A stretch of DNA of 64,000 nt from G965250275 sp965250275 (GCA_965250275.1 OZ252297.1:4030001-4094000); one strand, 5' to 3'; positions 33,651 through 43,341 are shown, counted from the stretch's first letter. Notes: a model not told the origin generated them from the letters alone. Translations and numbers: made by a program.

Positions 33651-34388
33651 ATGCTGGACGTCACCATTCTCGGAGCTTTCGCTGGCGGTCTGATCGTCTT
33701 CTTTTCGCCCTGCGTCCTGCCAATTGTTCCTTTCTATCTCAGCTACATGGCTGGCGCATCGATGTCCGAGATCAGCTCCGACGGCGCGCTGGCGCCGGGT
33801 GTGAGAAAACGCGCTGTCCTGGCGTCGATCATGTTTTCGCTGGGCATCATCACAGTGTTTACGCTGCTGGGGGCCGCCGCGTTTGGCCTGAGCCAATCGT
33901 TCCGGTCCGTACAGACCGAATTCCGGCTTGTGGCCGCCCTCATCGTGTTTGTCATGGGTCTGCACTTTCTGGGCGTGCTACGGATCGGGCTTTTGAACCG
34001 CACCTTTCAGGTTGAGGCCGGCGACACATCGGAAATGTCTGTCTGGGGCGCCTACATCGTGGGTTTCGCCTTTGCAGCGGGTTGGACGCCCTGTGTGGGC
34101 GGCGTCCTGACGGCTGTCGTTTTCACAGCCAGCACGGAGGCCACCGCGTTGCGCGGGCTGGGATTGCTGCTGGTTTTTGGGGTGGCCATGACCGCTCCGT
34201 TTGTGGTTGCCGCGCTATTCATCGGCCCGTTTCTGAAGTTTGCGGCGCGCTTTCGCCCCTATCTGCCAATGGTGGAAAAGATGATGGGGCTGCTGCTGAT
34301 ACTCTTTGCGGTCCTTATTGCGACCGACAGCGTGAACCACATCGCCCAGTGGATGCTGGAAACCTTCCCCGTCTTTCAAGCCATCTGA
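33651..34388 (+). CDS. soxV: thiol-transport membrane protein SoxV (CcdA family)
   Basis: The 245-residue inner-membrane protein has about six helices and the two reductant-relay cysteines Cys21 (FFSPCVLP) and Cys148 (GWTPCVGG). It passes electrons from cytoplasmic thioredoxin to periplasmic SoxW or SoxS. The start at 33651 is preferred because it directly precedes the first helix; an upstream in-frame ATG at 33585 would cross the operator. Confidence 0.93.
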   Translation: MLDVTILGAFAGGLIVFFSPCVLPIVPFYLSYMAGASMSEISSDGALAPGVRKRAVLASIMFSLGIITVFTLLGAAAFGLSQSFRSVQTEFRLVAALIVFVMGLHFLGVLRIGLLNRTFQVEAGDTSEMSVWGAYIVGFAFAAGWTPCVGGVLTAVVFTASTEATALRGLGLLLVFGVAMTAPFVVAALFIGPFLKFAARFRPYLPMVEKMMGLLLILFAVLIATDSVNHIAQWMLETFPVFQAI

Positions 34389-34401
34389 GGAGGAAACCGA
34401 A

Positions 34402-34980
34402 ATGAGACGATTTGCCCTTTTGTTGAGTTTGGTGTGTGCCTTGGCATCGCCGTTGGTCGCAGAGGTGGGGGATGACGGCTTGCACAAGGCCGATTGGATG
34501 CGCGACACCTTCAAGGACTTGCGTGAAGACCTCGACGAAGCCAACGCCGAAGGCAAACGGCTTGTCATCCTCTTTGAACAGCGCGGATGCATCTATTGCG
34601 ACAAGATGCACAGAGACGTTTTCTCCCGCACGGACATCGCGGACTACATTCGGGACAACTTCTTTGTCGTGCAGATGAATCTGCATGGCGACACCGAAAT
34701 CACAGATTTCGATGGCGAAGCGCTGAGCGAAAAGAACGCCGCACGCAAATGGAGTTTGCTTTTTACGCCATCGATTCTCTTTCTGCCAGAAGACGTCCCA
34801 GAAGGGGACAATGCGGTTGAAGCCTCCGTGGCGCTGATGCCCGGCGCCTTCGGCCCCGGCACCACGCTGGACATGTTCACCTGGGTCCGGGAGAAGCGGT
34901 ATGAGCTTGAATCTGAAGAAGATTTCCAGCGGTACCATGCCCGCCGCATACAGGAGCGCAACAACGGGTCGTTTGACTGA
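34402..34980 (+). CDS. soxW: periplasmic thioredoxin SoxW
   Basis: The 192-residue protein has a signal peptide (MRRFALLLSLVCALASPLVA) and a thioredoxin-like domain with active site C63-IY-C66 in RGCIYCDKM. It accepts electrons from SoxV. It is 13 bases downstream of soxV with GAGGA before its ATG, so the two form one unit; 111 bases with a perfect operator dyad separate it from soxX. Confidence 0.92.
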   Translation: MRRFALLLSLVCALASPLVAEVGDDGLHKADWMRDTFKDLREDLDEANAEGKRLVILFEQRGCIYCDKMHRDVFSRTDIADYIRDNFFVVQMNLHGDTEITDFDGEALSEKNAARKWSLLFTPSILFLPEDVPEGDNAVEASVALMPGAFGPGTTLDMFTWVREKRYELESEEDFQRYHARRIQERNNGSFD

Positions 34981-35002
34981 AGCCCTTCCTCTCGAACCTG
35001 TA

Positions 35003-35026
35003 ATAAATTCACATTTTTGAATTTAT
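35003..35026. promoter_or_regulatory. sulfur-repressor operator before soxX
   Basis: ATAAATTC (35003-35010) and GAATTTAT (35019-35026) are perfect 8-base inverted arms round an 8-base centre, so the core reads ATTC-N8-GAAT. It lies 66 bases before the soxX start, in the gap after soxW. This is the best copy in the window. Confidence 0.75.
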
Positions 35027-35091
35027 CGTTGCCTGCTCACAGGAATGTGTTCTATGGTATGCACAAACCCGAATGTGTTTAGGGAGGATGC

Positions 35092-35565
35092 ATGACACGA
35101 TTGATACTGGCCTCGGTGGTGCTGTGCGGATCGGCTGCCGCGATCGGTGCGGGAGAGATCGGACCAACGGCCGTGGCATACGAAGACGGTGCCGTGGCAG
35201 AGTCGCTGACCGGCGGTCCCGGAGATCCGGCAGCGGGGCGCGAAATCGTTGGCGACAAAAGCCGTGGCAATTGTGTTGCCTGCCACGAAGTCACCGATCT
35301 TGCCGACGTTCCCTTCCACGGAGAGATTGGCCCCCCGCTGGATGGCACAGGTGATCGCTGGAGCGAAGCCGAGCTTCGCGGGATCGTCGCCAACGCCAAG
35401 TTGACCTTTGAAGACTCTATGATGCCATCGTTCTACAAAACCGAAGGCTTCATCCGTCCCGGCAACGCCTACACCGGTAAAGCCGCCGACGACACCTTCG
35501 GACCCATCCTGTCTGCCCAGCAGATCGAAGATGTGGTCGCCTATCTCAAAACCCTCAAAGAGTGA
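35092..35565 (+). CDS. soxX: sulfur-oxidising monohaem cytochrome SoxX
   Basis: The 157-residue exported c-type cytochrome has one haem site CVACH at 61-65 and a distal Met in MMPSFYK. With SoxA it forms the enzyme that conjugates thiosulfate to SoxY. AGGGAGG precedes the ATG. It opens the soxXYZA group. Confidence 0.95.
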   Translation: MTRLILASVVLCGSAAAIGAGEIGPTAVAYEDGAVAESLTGGPGDPAAGREIVGDKSRGNCVACHEVTDLADVPFHGEIGPPLDGTGDRWSEAELRGIVANAKLTFEDSMMPSFYKTEGFIRPGNAYTGKAADDTFGPILSAQQIEDVVAYLKTLKE

Positions 35566-35609
35566 CGCGCCGCGGACTTTGCGGTTTTCAGCCTCAGGAG
35601 CATGAACAC

Positions 35610-36026
35610 ATGAGACTAACACGACGCGATGCCATTCTGATGGGCGCAGGTGCTATCGTTGCGCTTGGCCTGCCCAAAGATGCGCTGGCCGCCGGCGAAG
35701 AAGAGATTGCAGCCTTTACCGGCGGTGCGGATGTCGGTTCGGACGGTATCACGCTGACGGCGCCAGAAATTGCCGAAAACGGCAACACCGTCCCGATCGA
35801 AGTCGCCGCCCCGGGCGCAGCAGAGATCATGGTGCTGGCACTTGGCAACCCGACACCAAGTGTTGCGACCTTCAAGTTCGGCAAGCTGGCTGCATCACAG
35901 GCCGCCTCCACGCGAATTCGCCTGGCCGGAACCCAGGATGTGCTTGCCATTGCAAAAATGACAGACGGCTCATTCGTGCAAACGTCCAGCACGGTGAAAG
36001 TAACAATCGGCGGCTGCGGCGGCTAA
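35610..36026 (+). CDS. soxY: thiosulfate carrier subunit SoxY
   Basis: The 138-residue protein has a Tat-type signal (RLTRRDAILMGAGAIV) and the C-terminal GGCGG swinging arm whose Cys136 carries the sulfur intermediates. Length is usual. AGGAG precedes the ATG at 35610; an upstream frame extension to 35562 lacks a signal. It is followed by soxZ after 20 bases. Confidence 0.97.
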   Translation: MRLTRRDAILMGAGAIVALGLPKDALAAGEEEIAAFTGGADVGSDGITLTAPEIAENGNTVPIEVAAPGAAEIMVLALGNPTPSVATFKFGKLAASQAASTRIRLAGTQDVLAIAKMTDGSFVQTSSTVKVTIGGCGG

Positions 36027-36046
36027 GTCAGACGAGGAGATAATTC

Positions 36047-36376
36047 ATGGCCAAAGGTGTAAAACCTCGCGTCAAGGTCCCCAAGACAGCCGCCGCCGGC
36101 GACACTGTCACAATCAAGACGCTCATCAGCCACAAGATGGAATCCGGTCAGCGCAAAGATGATGACGGGAATGTCATTCCCCGGTCGATCATCAACCGCT
36201 TCACCTGCGACTTTAATGGCGAAAACGTCGTGGACATCACGCTGGAGCCTGCGATCTCGACAAACCCTTACTTCGAGTTCGAAGCGCTCGTCCCGGAAGC
36301 CGGTGAGTTCAAATTCACTTGGTACGACGACGACGGCTCAGTCTACGAGACCGCCAAAGAAATCGCGATCGCCTGA
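36047..36376 (+). CDS. soxZ: SoxYZ complex subunit SoxZ
   Basis: The 109-residue immunoglobulin-like protein lacks a signal peptide, as usual, and is exported with SoxY. Typical are PRVKVPKTAAAGDTVTIKTL, ISHKMESGQR and FKFTWYDDDGSVYE. GAGGAGA precedes the start. Confidence 0.97.
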   Translation: MAKGVKPRVKVPKTAAAGDTVTIKTLISHKMESGQRKDDDGNVIPRSIINRFTCDFNGENVVDITLEPAISTNPYFEFEALVPEAGEFKFTWYDDDGSVYETAKEIAIA

Positions 36377-36399
36377 CGCGCGGCAAGGGAGGGATACAT

Positions 36400-37251
36400 A
36401 TGACACAGTGGAAAAGCGCGCTGAGCGCTTTTGCAATCGCGGCCATGACCGCGCCTGCCTTTGCGGACCCCGTGGACGACACGCTGATCCTCAATGAGGA
36501 TCTGACCATGGTCACGCGCACGGCGGCACCGGAACATCTGGAAGATGCCTTCGACGAGATCTATTCTGGGTGGCACTTTCGCGGAACCGAAACCCGCGCA
36601 ATGCAGGCTGATGACTTCGACAACCCCGGCATGATCTTTGTCGAACAGGCAGAAGAGGTCTGGAACACCGCAGACGGGTCCGAGGATAAATCCTGCGCCT
36701 CCTGTCACGGTGCATCCGAGGACATGGCAGGTGTGCGCGCTGTCTATCCCAAGTGGAATGACGCAGCAGGCGAGGTCCGCACGCTGGAAATGCAGATCAA
36801 TGATTGCCGCGAGAACCGCATGGGCGCGGAGAAGTGGAAGTATACTGGCGGCGATATGGTCAATATGACGGCTTTGCTGGCCTCCGTTTCCCGGGGTCTG
36901 CCTGTAAATGTTGCAATCGATGGCCCGGCGCAGTCGACTTGGGAAAAGGGCAAGGAACTCTACTACACCCGCACCGGTCAGTTGGAGCTGTCCTGTGCGA
37001 ATTGTCATGAACAGAGCTACGGTCTGATGATCCGCGCCGACCACCTGAGCCAGGGCCAGATCAACGGCTTCCCAACCTACCGGCTCAAGAACACGAAATT
37101 GAACGCCGTGCATGCGAGGTTCAAAGGATGTGTGCGCGACACCCGGGCGGAGACCTTCAACCCTGGCAGCCCCGAGTTCGTTGCGCTGGAGCTTTATGTG
37201 GCGTCGCGCGGCAACGGACTGAGCGTCGAAGGGCCGTCGGTCCGAAACTAA
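36400..37251 (+). CDS. soxA: L-cysteine S-thiosulfotransferase subunit SoxA (dihaem)
   Basis: The 283-residue periplasmic cytochrome has a signal peptide ending near AFADP and two haem sites, CASCH at 99-103 and CANCH at 199-203, the dihaem type. Cys244 in FKGCVRD is the active-site ligand that carries the persulfide. AGGGAGGG precedes the ATG at 36400. A strong terminator follows the gene. Confidence 0.96.
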   Translation: MTQWKSALSAFAIAAMTAPAFADPVDDTLILNEDLTMVTRTAAPEHLEDAFDEIYSGWHFRGTETRAMQADDFDNPGMIFVEQAEEVWNTADGSEDKSCASCHGASEDMAGVRAVYPKWNDAAGEVRTLEMQINDCRENRMGAEKWKYTGGDMVNMTALLASVSRGLPVNVAIDGPAQSTWEKGKELYYTRTGQLELSCANCHEQSYGLMIRADHLSQGQINGFPTYRLKNTKLNAVHARFKGCVRDTRAETFNPGSPEFVALELYVASRGNGLSVEGPSVRN

Positions 37252-37260
37252 ACATCCCTG

Positions 37261-37290
37261 CCCCGTATCGTAGCGGCGATGCGGGGTTTT
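37261..37290 (+). terminator. intrinsic terminator after soxA
   Basis: CCCCGTATCG (37261-37270) pairs with CGATGCGGGG (37277-37286) as a 10-bp stem with one G-U pair and a 6-base loop, followed by TTTTCTTC. It lies ten bases after the soxA stop. It should end or reduce the soxXYZA transcript before soxB. Confidence 0.8.
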
Positions 37291-37304
37291 CTTCGGGTGC
37301 TCAC

Positions 37305-37320
37305 ATTCACTAATTCGCAT
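37305..37320. promoter_or_regulatory. imperfect sulfur-repressor operator before soxB
   Basis: ATTC (37305-37308), eight bases, then GCAT (37317-37320) gives ATTC-N8-GCAT, one mismatch from the motif. It is 24 bases before the soxB ATG and just after the soxA terminator, where a separate promoter would be expected. The evidence is weaker than for the other sites. Confidence 0.4.
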
Positions 37321-37343
37321 ATTTATGGCGTGGAACGAAACCT

Positions 37344-39041
37344 ATGATATCACGACGTGATTTCCTTCAGACCAGCATGGCAGCAAGCGCTATTCTCGGG
37401 GCTTCAGCCTATGGGAATTGGGGGCGGCTCTCAGCTCAACAGGCGTTGACGCAAGATCAGCTTCTGCAGTTCGACACCTACGGGAACGTCTCTCTGATCC
37501 ACATCACTGATATTCATGCACAGCTGAAGCCACTGTATTTTCGCGAGCCTTCGATCAATATCGGCGTCGGGGAGAACAAGGGTGCGGTACCGCATATCAC
37601 CGGCGCTGCCTTTCGCAAGCTCTATGGTATCGAGGACGGCTCTCCGTCTCATTACGCGCTGACGTCTGGCGATTTCAGCGCCCTGGCCCAGGCCTATGGG
37701 CGCGTGGGAGGGCTGGATCGCGTCGCCACGGTCATCAACCAGATCCGATCCGACCGACCTGACGCGTTGCTTTTGGACGGCGGCGACACCTGGCACGGCT
37801 CTTACACCTGCTACCACACAGCGGGGCAGGACATGGTCAATGTTATGAACGCCCTGAAACCAGACGCCATGACCTTCCATTGGGAATTCACGCTGGGGTC
37901 CGACCGGGTGAACGAGATCGTGGAGTCTCTTCCATTCGCAGCCCTGGGCCAGAACATCTTTGATGCCGAATGGGATGAACCTGCTGAACTGTTCCCCCCT
38001 TACCAGATGTTTGAGCGTGGCGGCGTAAACGTCGCCGTGATCGGACAGGCGTTCCCCTATATGCCGATTGCCAATCCGGGGTGGATGTTCCCGGAGTACG
38101 CTTTCGGAATTCGCGACGAACACATGCAGGAGATGGTCGACGAGGTGCGCGCCGCGGGCGCCGAACTCGTCGTTGTCCTGAGCCACAACGGCTTTGACGT
38201 GGACAAAAAGATGGCCGGTGTCGTCACAGGCATTGACGTCATCCTCTCTGGCCACACCCATGATGCGCTGCCCGAACCAGTACTGGTGGGCGACACCATC
38301 ATCGTGGCCTCCGGATCAAACGGCAAATTCGTCTCGCGGGTCGATCTGGACGTTCGGGACGGGCGGATGATGGGCTTCCGGCACAAGCTGATCCCGATCT
38401 TTTCCGATGTCATCGCCCCGGACAAAGACGTGGCAGCGCTGATCGATCAGCAGCGCGCGCCCCATCTCACCCAACTGAACGAAGTGATCGGAAAAACAGA
38501 CAGCCTATTGTTCCGACGTGGCAATTTCAACGGGACATGGGACGACCTGATCTGCGATGCCCTGTTGTCCGAGCGGGAGGCCGATATCGCGCTCAGCCCG
38601 GGTGTGCGTTGGGGGCCTTCGATACTGCCCGGGCAAGACATAACGCGCGAAGACATATGGAACGTAACGTCCATGACCTATGGCGCGGCCTATCGCACGG
38701 AAATGACAGGGGAATTCCTACACGTTGTACTAGAGGATGTGGCGGACAATCTGTTCAACCCCGACCCCTATTATCAACAGGGCGGTGACATGGTGCGCAC
38801 CGGCGGCTTGGGCTACCGGATCGACATTTCCCAGCCTCAGGGCAGTCGCATCACCGATATGACCCTGCTCAAAACCGGTGAACGGATAGAGCCCGGTCGC
38901 ACCTATCAGGTCGCCGGTTGGGCCTCGGTCAATCAGGGAACCGAAGGCCCACCCATCTGGGACGTGGTGGAAAACCATATCCGGGCTCAAGGCACGGTTT
39001 CGGTCAACAAAAATGACAGCGTGACGGTTGTTGGCACCTAA
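37344..39041 (+). CDS. soxB: thiosulfohydrolase SoxB
   Basis: The 565-residue dimanganese enzyme releases sulfate from SoxY-bound thiosulfate. It has a Tat signal (SRRDFLQTSMAASAILG) and the 5'-nucleotidase-like metal motifs ITDIHAQ, LLDGGDTWHG and LSGHTHDA. Length agrees with the family. It has its own putative operator and a terminator before it. Confidence 0.97.
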   Translation: MISRRDFLQTSMAASAILGASAYGNWGRLSAQQALTQDQLLQFDTYGNVSLIHITDIHAQLKPLYFREPSINIGVGENKGAVPHITGAAFRKLYGIEDGSPSHYALTSGDFSALAQAYGRVGGLDRVATVINQIRSDRPDALLLDGGDTWHGSYTCYHTAGQDMVNVMNALKPDAMTFHWEFTLGSDRVNEIVESLPFAALGQNIFDAEWDEPAELFPPYQMFERGGVNVAVIGQAFPYMPIANPGWMFPEYAFGIRDEHMQEMVDEVRAAGAELVVVLSHNGFDVDKKMAGVVTGIDVILSGHTHDALPEPVLVGDTIIVASGSNGKFVSRVDLDVRDGRMMGFRHKLIPIFSDVIAPDKDVAALIDQQRAPHLTQLNEVIGKTDSLLFRRGNFNGTWDDLICDALLSEREADIALSPGVRWGPSILPGQDITREDIWNVTSMTYGAAYRTEMTGEFLHVVLEDVADNLFNPDPYYQQGGDMVRTGGLGYRIDISQPQGSRITDMTLLKTGERIEPGRTYQVAGWASVNQGTEGPPIWDVVENHIRAQGTVSVNKNDSVTVVGT

Positions 39042-39067
39042 CGCCGCTGCGGCAGAAAGGCTCAGAC

Positions 39068-40342
39068 ATGACAGAAAAGACTTCTTCGACCTCACGCCGC
39101 GCCTTCCTGAAAGGGGCTGCACTCACAGGGGCTAGCCTTGCAGCTGGAAAGGCCAGCGCGGATACCCCCGATCCATTGATCACGGATGTGCAACCCTGGG
39201 CGCAGGAACTGGGCGATGGTGTGGATGCCACGCCGTATGGGCTGCCGATTGAGTTCGAAGAGGACGTTGTGCGGCGCAATGTGGAATGGCTGACCGCGGA
39301 TACCATCAGCTCAATCAATTTCACACCGATCCATGCGCTGGACGGGACGATCACACCGCAGGGCTGTGCCTTCGAACGGCACCATTCCGGCGCGATCGAA
39401 CTGCGTAAGCAGGATTACCGGCTGATGATCAATGGGCTTGTCGATCGACCGCTGATCTTTTCCTACGACGATCTTGAGCGCTTTCCGCGCGAAAACCATG
39501 TCTATTTTTGCGAATGCGCGGCCAACACCGGCATGGAATGGGCCGGTGCACAGCTCAACGGGGCACAGTTCACCCACGGCATGATCCACAATATGGAATA
39601 CACAGGTGTGCCGCTGCGGACATTGCTGGAAGAAGCGGGCCTTGGAACCGCCGGCGATCTCGCTGACAAATGGGTGTTTGTCGAAGGTGCCGATGCCTCT
39701 TCCAACGGGCGTTCGATCCCAATGGACAAGGCTCTGGGTGACGTGCTGGTCGCCTTCAAGGCCAATGGCGAAGCGCTCAGGAAAGAGCATGGCTACCCTG
39801 TCCGGCTGGTTGTGCCCGGTTGGGAAGGAAACATGTGGGTCAAATGGCTTCGCCGGATCGAGGTCATGGAAAACCCTGTCGAAGCCCGCGAGGAGACGTC
39901 GAAATACACCGACACGCTCGCGGATGGCGTGTCGCGCAAATGGACCTGGGAAATGGACGCGAAGTCCGTCGTGACGTCGCCGAGCCCGCAAGCCCCCATC
40001 ACCCACGGGCCCGGTCCGCTTGTCATATCGGGACTGGCCTGGTCCGGCCGGGGCGCCATCACGCGCGTCGACGTCTCCAAAGATGGCGGAAAGTCCTGGC
40101 AAACAGCACGACTCGCGAAGCCCGGAGAAAAAATGGCGCTGACGCGGTTCTATCTGGACACAAACTGGGATGGCGAGGAGATGCTTCTGCAATCCCGGGC
40201 CATTGACGAAACCGGATATGTCCAGCCGACCAAAGCCCAACTGCGTGAGGTGCGCGGCGAAAACTCAATCTATCACAACAACGGCGTTCAGACCTGGTGG
40301 ATACGCCCGAACGGAGAGGCAGAAAATGTCGAGGTTTCTTAG
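39068..40342 (+). CDS. soxC: sulfane dehydrogenase subunit SoxC (molybdoprotein)
   Basis: The 424-residue protein has a Tat signal (SRRAFLKGAALTGASLAAG) and the sulfite-oxidase fold. Cys150 in YFCECAANTG is the expected molybdenum ligand. With SoxD it oxidises the outer sulfane atom for complete six-electron oxidation without sulfur globules. The last 17 bases overlap soxD. Confidence 0.96.
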   Translation: MTEKTSSTSRRAFLKGAALTGASLAAGKASADTPDPLITDVQPWAQELGDGVDATPYGLPIEFEEDVVRRNVEWLTADTISSINFTPIHALDGTITPQGCAFERHHSGAIELRKQDYRLMINGLVDRPLIFSYDDLERFPRENHVYFCECAANTGMEWAGAQLNGAQFTHGMIHNMEYTGVPLRTLLEEAGLGTAGDLADKWVFVEGADASSNGRSIPMDKALGDVLVAFKANGEALRKEHGYPVRLVVPGWEGNMWVKWLRRIEVMENPVEAREETSKYTDTLADGVSRKWTWEMDAKSVVTSPSPQAPITHGPGPLVISGLAWSGRGAITRVDVSKDGGKSWQTARLAKPGEKMALTRFYLDTNWDGEEMLLQSRAIDETGYVQPTKAQLREVRGENSIYHNNGVQTWWIRPNGEAENVEVS

Positions 40343-41336
40343 TATTGCCGTCGCCCTCGCAACGGTCGCCGGACCGTCCCAGGCGGACGTTTTCGGACTG
40401 GGGCGCCCGGCCCTGCCTGAAGAGATCGCGGCCTGGGACACGGATGTCAGCCCCGACGGCACCGGATTGCCTGCCGGTTCGGGGGATGTGCTGACTGGCG
40501 AAGAGATTTTTGCCGAGCAGTGCGCGGCGTGCCACGGCGACTTTGCCGAAGGCGTCGACAACTGGCCGGAACTGGCCGGTGGTCAAGACACGCTCGCGGA
40601 CAAAGACCCGCTCAAAACGGTCGGAAGCTATTGGCCGCATCTGTCAACGGCGTGGGACTATGTGAACCGCTCCATGCCGTTCGGGAATGCGCAAAGCCTG
40701 GAAGCGGACGAGGTCTACGCCATCGTTGCCTACATTCTCTACTCTAACGATCTGGTGGACGAAGATTTCGTGCTGTCGCAAGACACCTTCTTTGACGTCG
40801 AATTGCCCAATGCCAACGGGTTTATCGTGGATGACAGGCTGACCACAGAGCACACCAAATGGGTTGGCGAGCCGTGCATGGAAAACTGCAAATCAGAGGT
40901 GGAGATCACCATGCGGGCCATGGTTCTGGACGTAACGCCGGAGTCGTCCGCCAAATCGGAAACCACTGTGACTGAGCCCGCCGAAGAGGCAGAAGTGGAA
41001 GTTGCCGCCGTCGATCCGGAACTTGTCGCAAAGGGCGAGAAGGTTTTTCGCAAATGCAAGGCATGCCATCAGGTTGGCGACAGCGCCAAGAACCGGACCG
41101 GACCGGTCTTGAACGGCATCGTCGGGCGCGCGGCAGGGACTGTCGAGGGTTTCCGGTATTCCAAGGCGCTGATGGGTCAGGCCGAAGACGGTCTGATCTG
41201 GGATCAGGAAAACCTGCACGCGTTTCTGACCGCGCCCAAGAAATTCATGAAAGGCACGAAGATGGTCTTTGCAGGCCTGCGCAAAGACGAAGAGGTTGCC
41301 GCGATCACGGCGTACCTGTCGATCTATTCGGAGTGA
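40326..41336 (+). CDS. soxD: cytochrome subunit SoxD (dihaem)
   Basis: The 336-residue exported protein has CAACH at 66-70 in the SoxD-specific N-terminal domain and a second haem, CKACH at 244-248, in a C-terminal mitochondrial-type cytochrome domain ending YLSIYSE. An acidic Pro/Glu/Val-rich linker of about 25 residues joins them. GAGAGG precedes the ATG, which lies within the soxC 3' end. Confidence 0.95.
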   Translation: MSRFLSIAVALATVAGPSQADVFGLGRPALPEEIAAWDTDVSPDGTGLPAGSGDVLTGEEIFAEQCAACHGDFAEGVDNWPELAGGQDTLADKDPLKTVGSYWPHLSTAWDYVNRSMPFGNAQSLEADEVYAIVAYILYSNDLVDEDFVLSQDTFFDVELPNANGFIVDDRLTTEHTKWVGEPCMENCKSEVEITMRAMVLDVTPESSAKSETTVTEPAEEAEVEVAAVDPELVAKGEKVFRKCKACHQVGDSAKNRTGPVLNGIVGRAAGTVEGFRYSKALMGQAEDGLIWDQENLHAFLTAPKKFMKGTKMVFAGLRKDEEVAAITAYLSIYSE

Positions 41337-41339
41337 CCT

Positions 41340-42047
41340 ATGAAACTCCTGTCCCGATCTCTCCCTCTGGCTCTCGTCGCAATCCTTGCGGCGGGAGTTG
41401 GAGAGGCTGAAAGCGTCGGGGACAAGGACGCGGGCGCAAAGGTCTTCACAAAATGCAAGGGTTGTCACGAGGTTGGGCCAAATGCGCGCGACCGGATTGG
41501 CCCACATTTGAATGGCATCTTTGGGCGCAAGGCCGCAGCCCACGACGGCTATGCCTATTCGAAATCAATGAAGCGTGCCGGCGTAGACGGTCTGATCTGG
41601 ACCGCGGAAACGCTTGAAGCCTATATTGAAAACCCGCGCGCGCTTGTGTCAAAGACACGCATGAGCTTCCGGGGCCTGAAAGACCCCGACGACCGCGCGG
41701 ACGTATTGGCCTATCTGCGCGCATTCTCCGACAACCCGTCCGACATCCCCGAGGCCGAACCCACCGCGCCAGGGACAGATCACAACCTTGATCCCGCCAT
41801 TCTCGCGCTCAAAGGGGATCCTGAGTACGGGGAGTACCTGTCGAGCGAATGCCTGACCTGCCACCAGTCTGATGGAAGCGCTGAAGGGATACCCCCAATC
41901 ACGCAGTGGCCAGAAGAAGATTTCGTGATCGCCATGCACGCCTACAAACAAAAACTGCGACCGCATCCCGTTATGCAAATGATGGCCGGTCGACTGAACG
42001 ACGAAGAGATCGCGGCACTCGCCGCCTACTTCAAAGACCTCGAATAG
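41340..42047 (+). CDS. soxE: dihaem cytochrome c SoxE
   Basis: The 235-residue protein has a signal peptide, CKGCH at 39-43 in a cytochrome c550-like domain, and CLTCH at 171-175 in a second domain. With SoxF it forms a flavocytochrome c sulfide dehydrogenase-like pair. It starts only three bases after the soxD stop. Confidence 0.93.
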   Translation: MKLLSRSLPLALVAILAAGVGEAESVGDKDAGAKVFTKCKGCHEVGPNARDRIGPHLNGIFGRKAAAHDGYAYSKSMKRAGVDGLIWTAETLEAYIENPRALVSKTRMSFRGLKDPDDRADVLAYLRAFSDNPSDIPEAEPTAPGTDHNLDPAILALKGDPEYGEYLSSECLTCHQSDGSAEGIPPITQWPEEDFVIAMHAYKQKLRPHPVMQMMAGRLNDEEIAALAAYFKDLE

Positions 42048-42072
42048 AGGCGCAAACCTGGGAGGGAAACCA

Positions 42073-43341
42073 ATGACACTTAACAGACGCAAATTCATCG
42101 GCACCAGCGCGGCCGCCGCGACATTGCTCTCGGCGCCGGCCGTTCTGGCAGATGGGCACGGAAAGCCAAAGGTCGTGGTGATCGGGGGCGGCGCCGGCGG
42201 GGCGACCGCTGCGCGATACATTGCCAAAGACAGCAAAGGTGCGGTGGACGTCACACTGGTTGAACCGTCCCGTACCTACTTCACCTGCTTTTTCTCAAAC
42301 CTCTACCTCGGCGGTTTCAAAGATCTCAGCGACATCGGACACACCTATGGCGGCCTGGCCGCCAACCACGGCATCAACGTGGTGCACGACTGGGCCGTTG
42401 GAATCGACAGAGACGCCAAGACAGTGACCTTGGCAGGTGGCGCGACGTTGCCTTATGACAAACTGATCCTCAGCCCGGGCATCGATTTTGTGGATGGTGC
42501 GGTCGAGGGATGGGACCTGTCGGCGCAGAACGCCATGCCACATGCCTATAAGGCCGGGTCGCAATCGGAACTGCTAAAGGCACAGATTGCGGCCATGCCC
42601 GAAGGCGGGACTTTCGCCATGGTGGCCCCTCCAAATCCGTACCGGTGCCCGCCGGGACCGTACGAACGTATCTCGATGGTTGCCCATGTGCTGAAGGCTT
42701 CGAATCCCACGGCGAAGATCATTGTGGCCGACCCCAAACCGAAGTTCTCGAAGATGGCGCTGTTCCAGGAAGGCTGGGCCAATCACTACGCTGGAATGGT
42801 GGACTGGATCGGGGAAGAGTTCGGCGGCGGCGATGTGTCGGTGAACCCCGCCGCAATGACCGTAACAATCGATGGCGAAGAAACGGCGGTCGATGTCTGC
42901 AACGTCATTCCAGCGATGAAGGCTGGCCGCATTGCCGACATTGCAGGCGTGACTGAGGGCAACTGGGCACCGGTCAACGCGGCGGACATGTCCAGCAAGA
43001 TGGACCCGGATGTGCATGTGCTGGGCGATGCGGCGCAGCAAGGAGACATGCCGAAATCCGGCTTTGCCGCCAACAGTCAGGCCAAGGTCTGTGCCAACGC
43101 GGTCCGCGGAGCCCTCACAGGGTCCAAAGTCTTCCCCGCGAAATTCTCGAACACCTGCTGGTCGCTCATTGAAACGGACGATGGCGTAAAAGTTGGCGCA
43201 ACCTATGAAGCCACTCCAGAGAAGATCGCAAAAGTGGATGGCTTCATTTCGCAGACCGGCGAGAACAGCGACACGCGCAAGGCGACTTACGAAGAATCCG
43301 AAGGCTGGTACGCTGGCATCACAGCCGACATGTTCAGTTGA
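42073..43341 (+). CDS. soxF: FCSD-type flavoprotein SoxF
   Basis: The 422-residue protein has a Tat-type signal (NRRKFIGTSAAAATLL), the FAD dinucleotide fold VVVIGGGAGGATAARY at about 34-49, redox-active cysteine segments FTCFFSN-like (TCFFSNLYLGG) and NPYRCPPGPYER, and the FCSD C-terminal domain with NTCWSLI. It oxidises sulfide or reactivates Sox carriers, with SoxE as electron acceptor. GGAGGG precedes it. Confidence 0.95.
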   Translation: MTLNRRKFIGTSAAAATLLSAPAVLADGHGKPKVVVIGGGAGGATAARYIAKDSKGAVDVTLVEPSRTYFTCFFSNLYLGGFKDLSDIGHTYGGLAANHGINVVHDWAVGIDRDAKTVTLAGGATLPYDKLILSPGIDFVDGAVEGWDLSAQNAMPHAYKAGSQSELLKAQIAAMPEGGTFAMVAPPNPYRCPPGPYERISMVAHVLKASNPTAKIIVADPKPKFSKMALFQEGWANHYAGMVDWIGEEFGGGDVSVNPAAMTVTIDGEETAVDVCNVIPAMKAGRIADIAGVTEGNWAPVNAADMSSKMDPDVHVLGDAAQQGDMPKSGFAANSQAKVCANAVRGALTGSKVFPAKFSNTCWSLIETDDGVKVGATYEATPEKIAKVDGFISQTGENSDTRKATYEESEGWYAGITADMFS

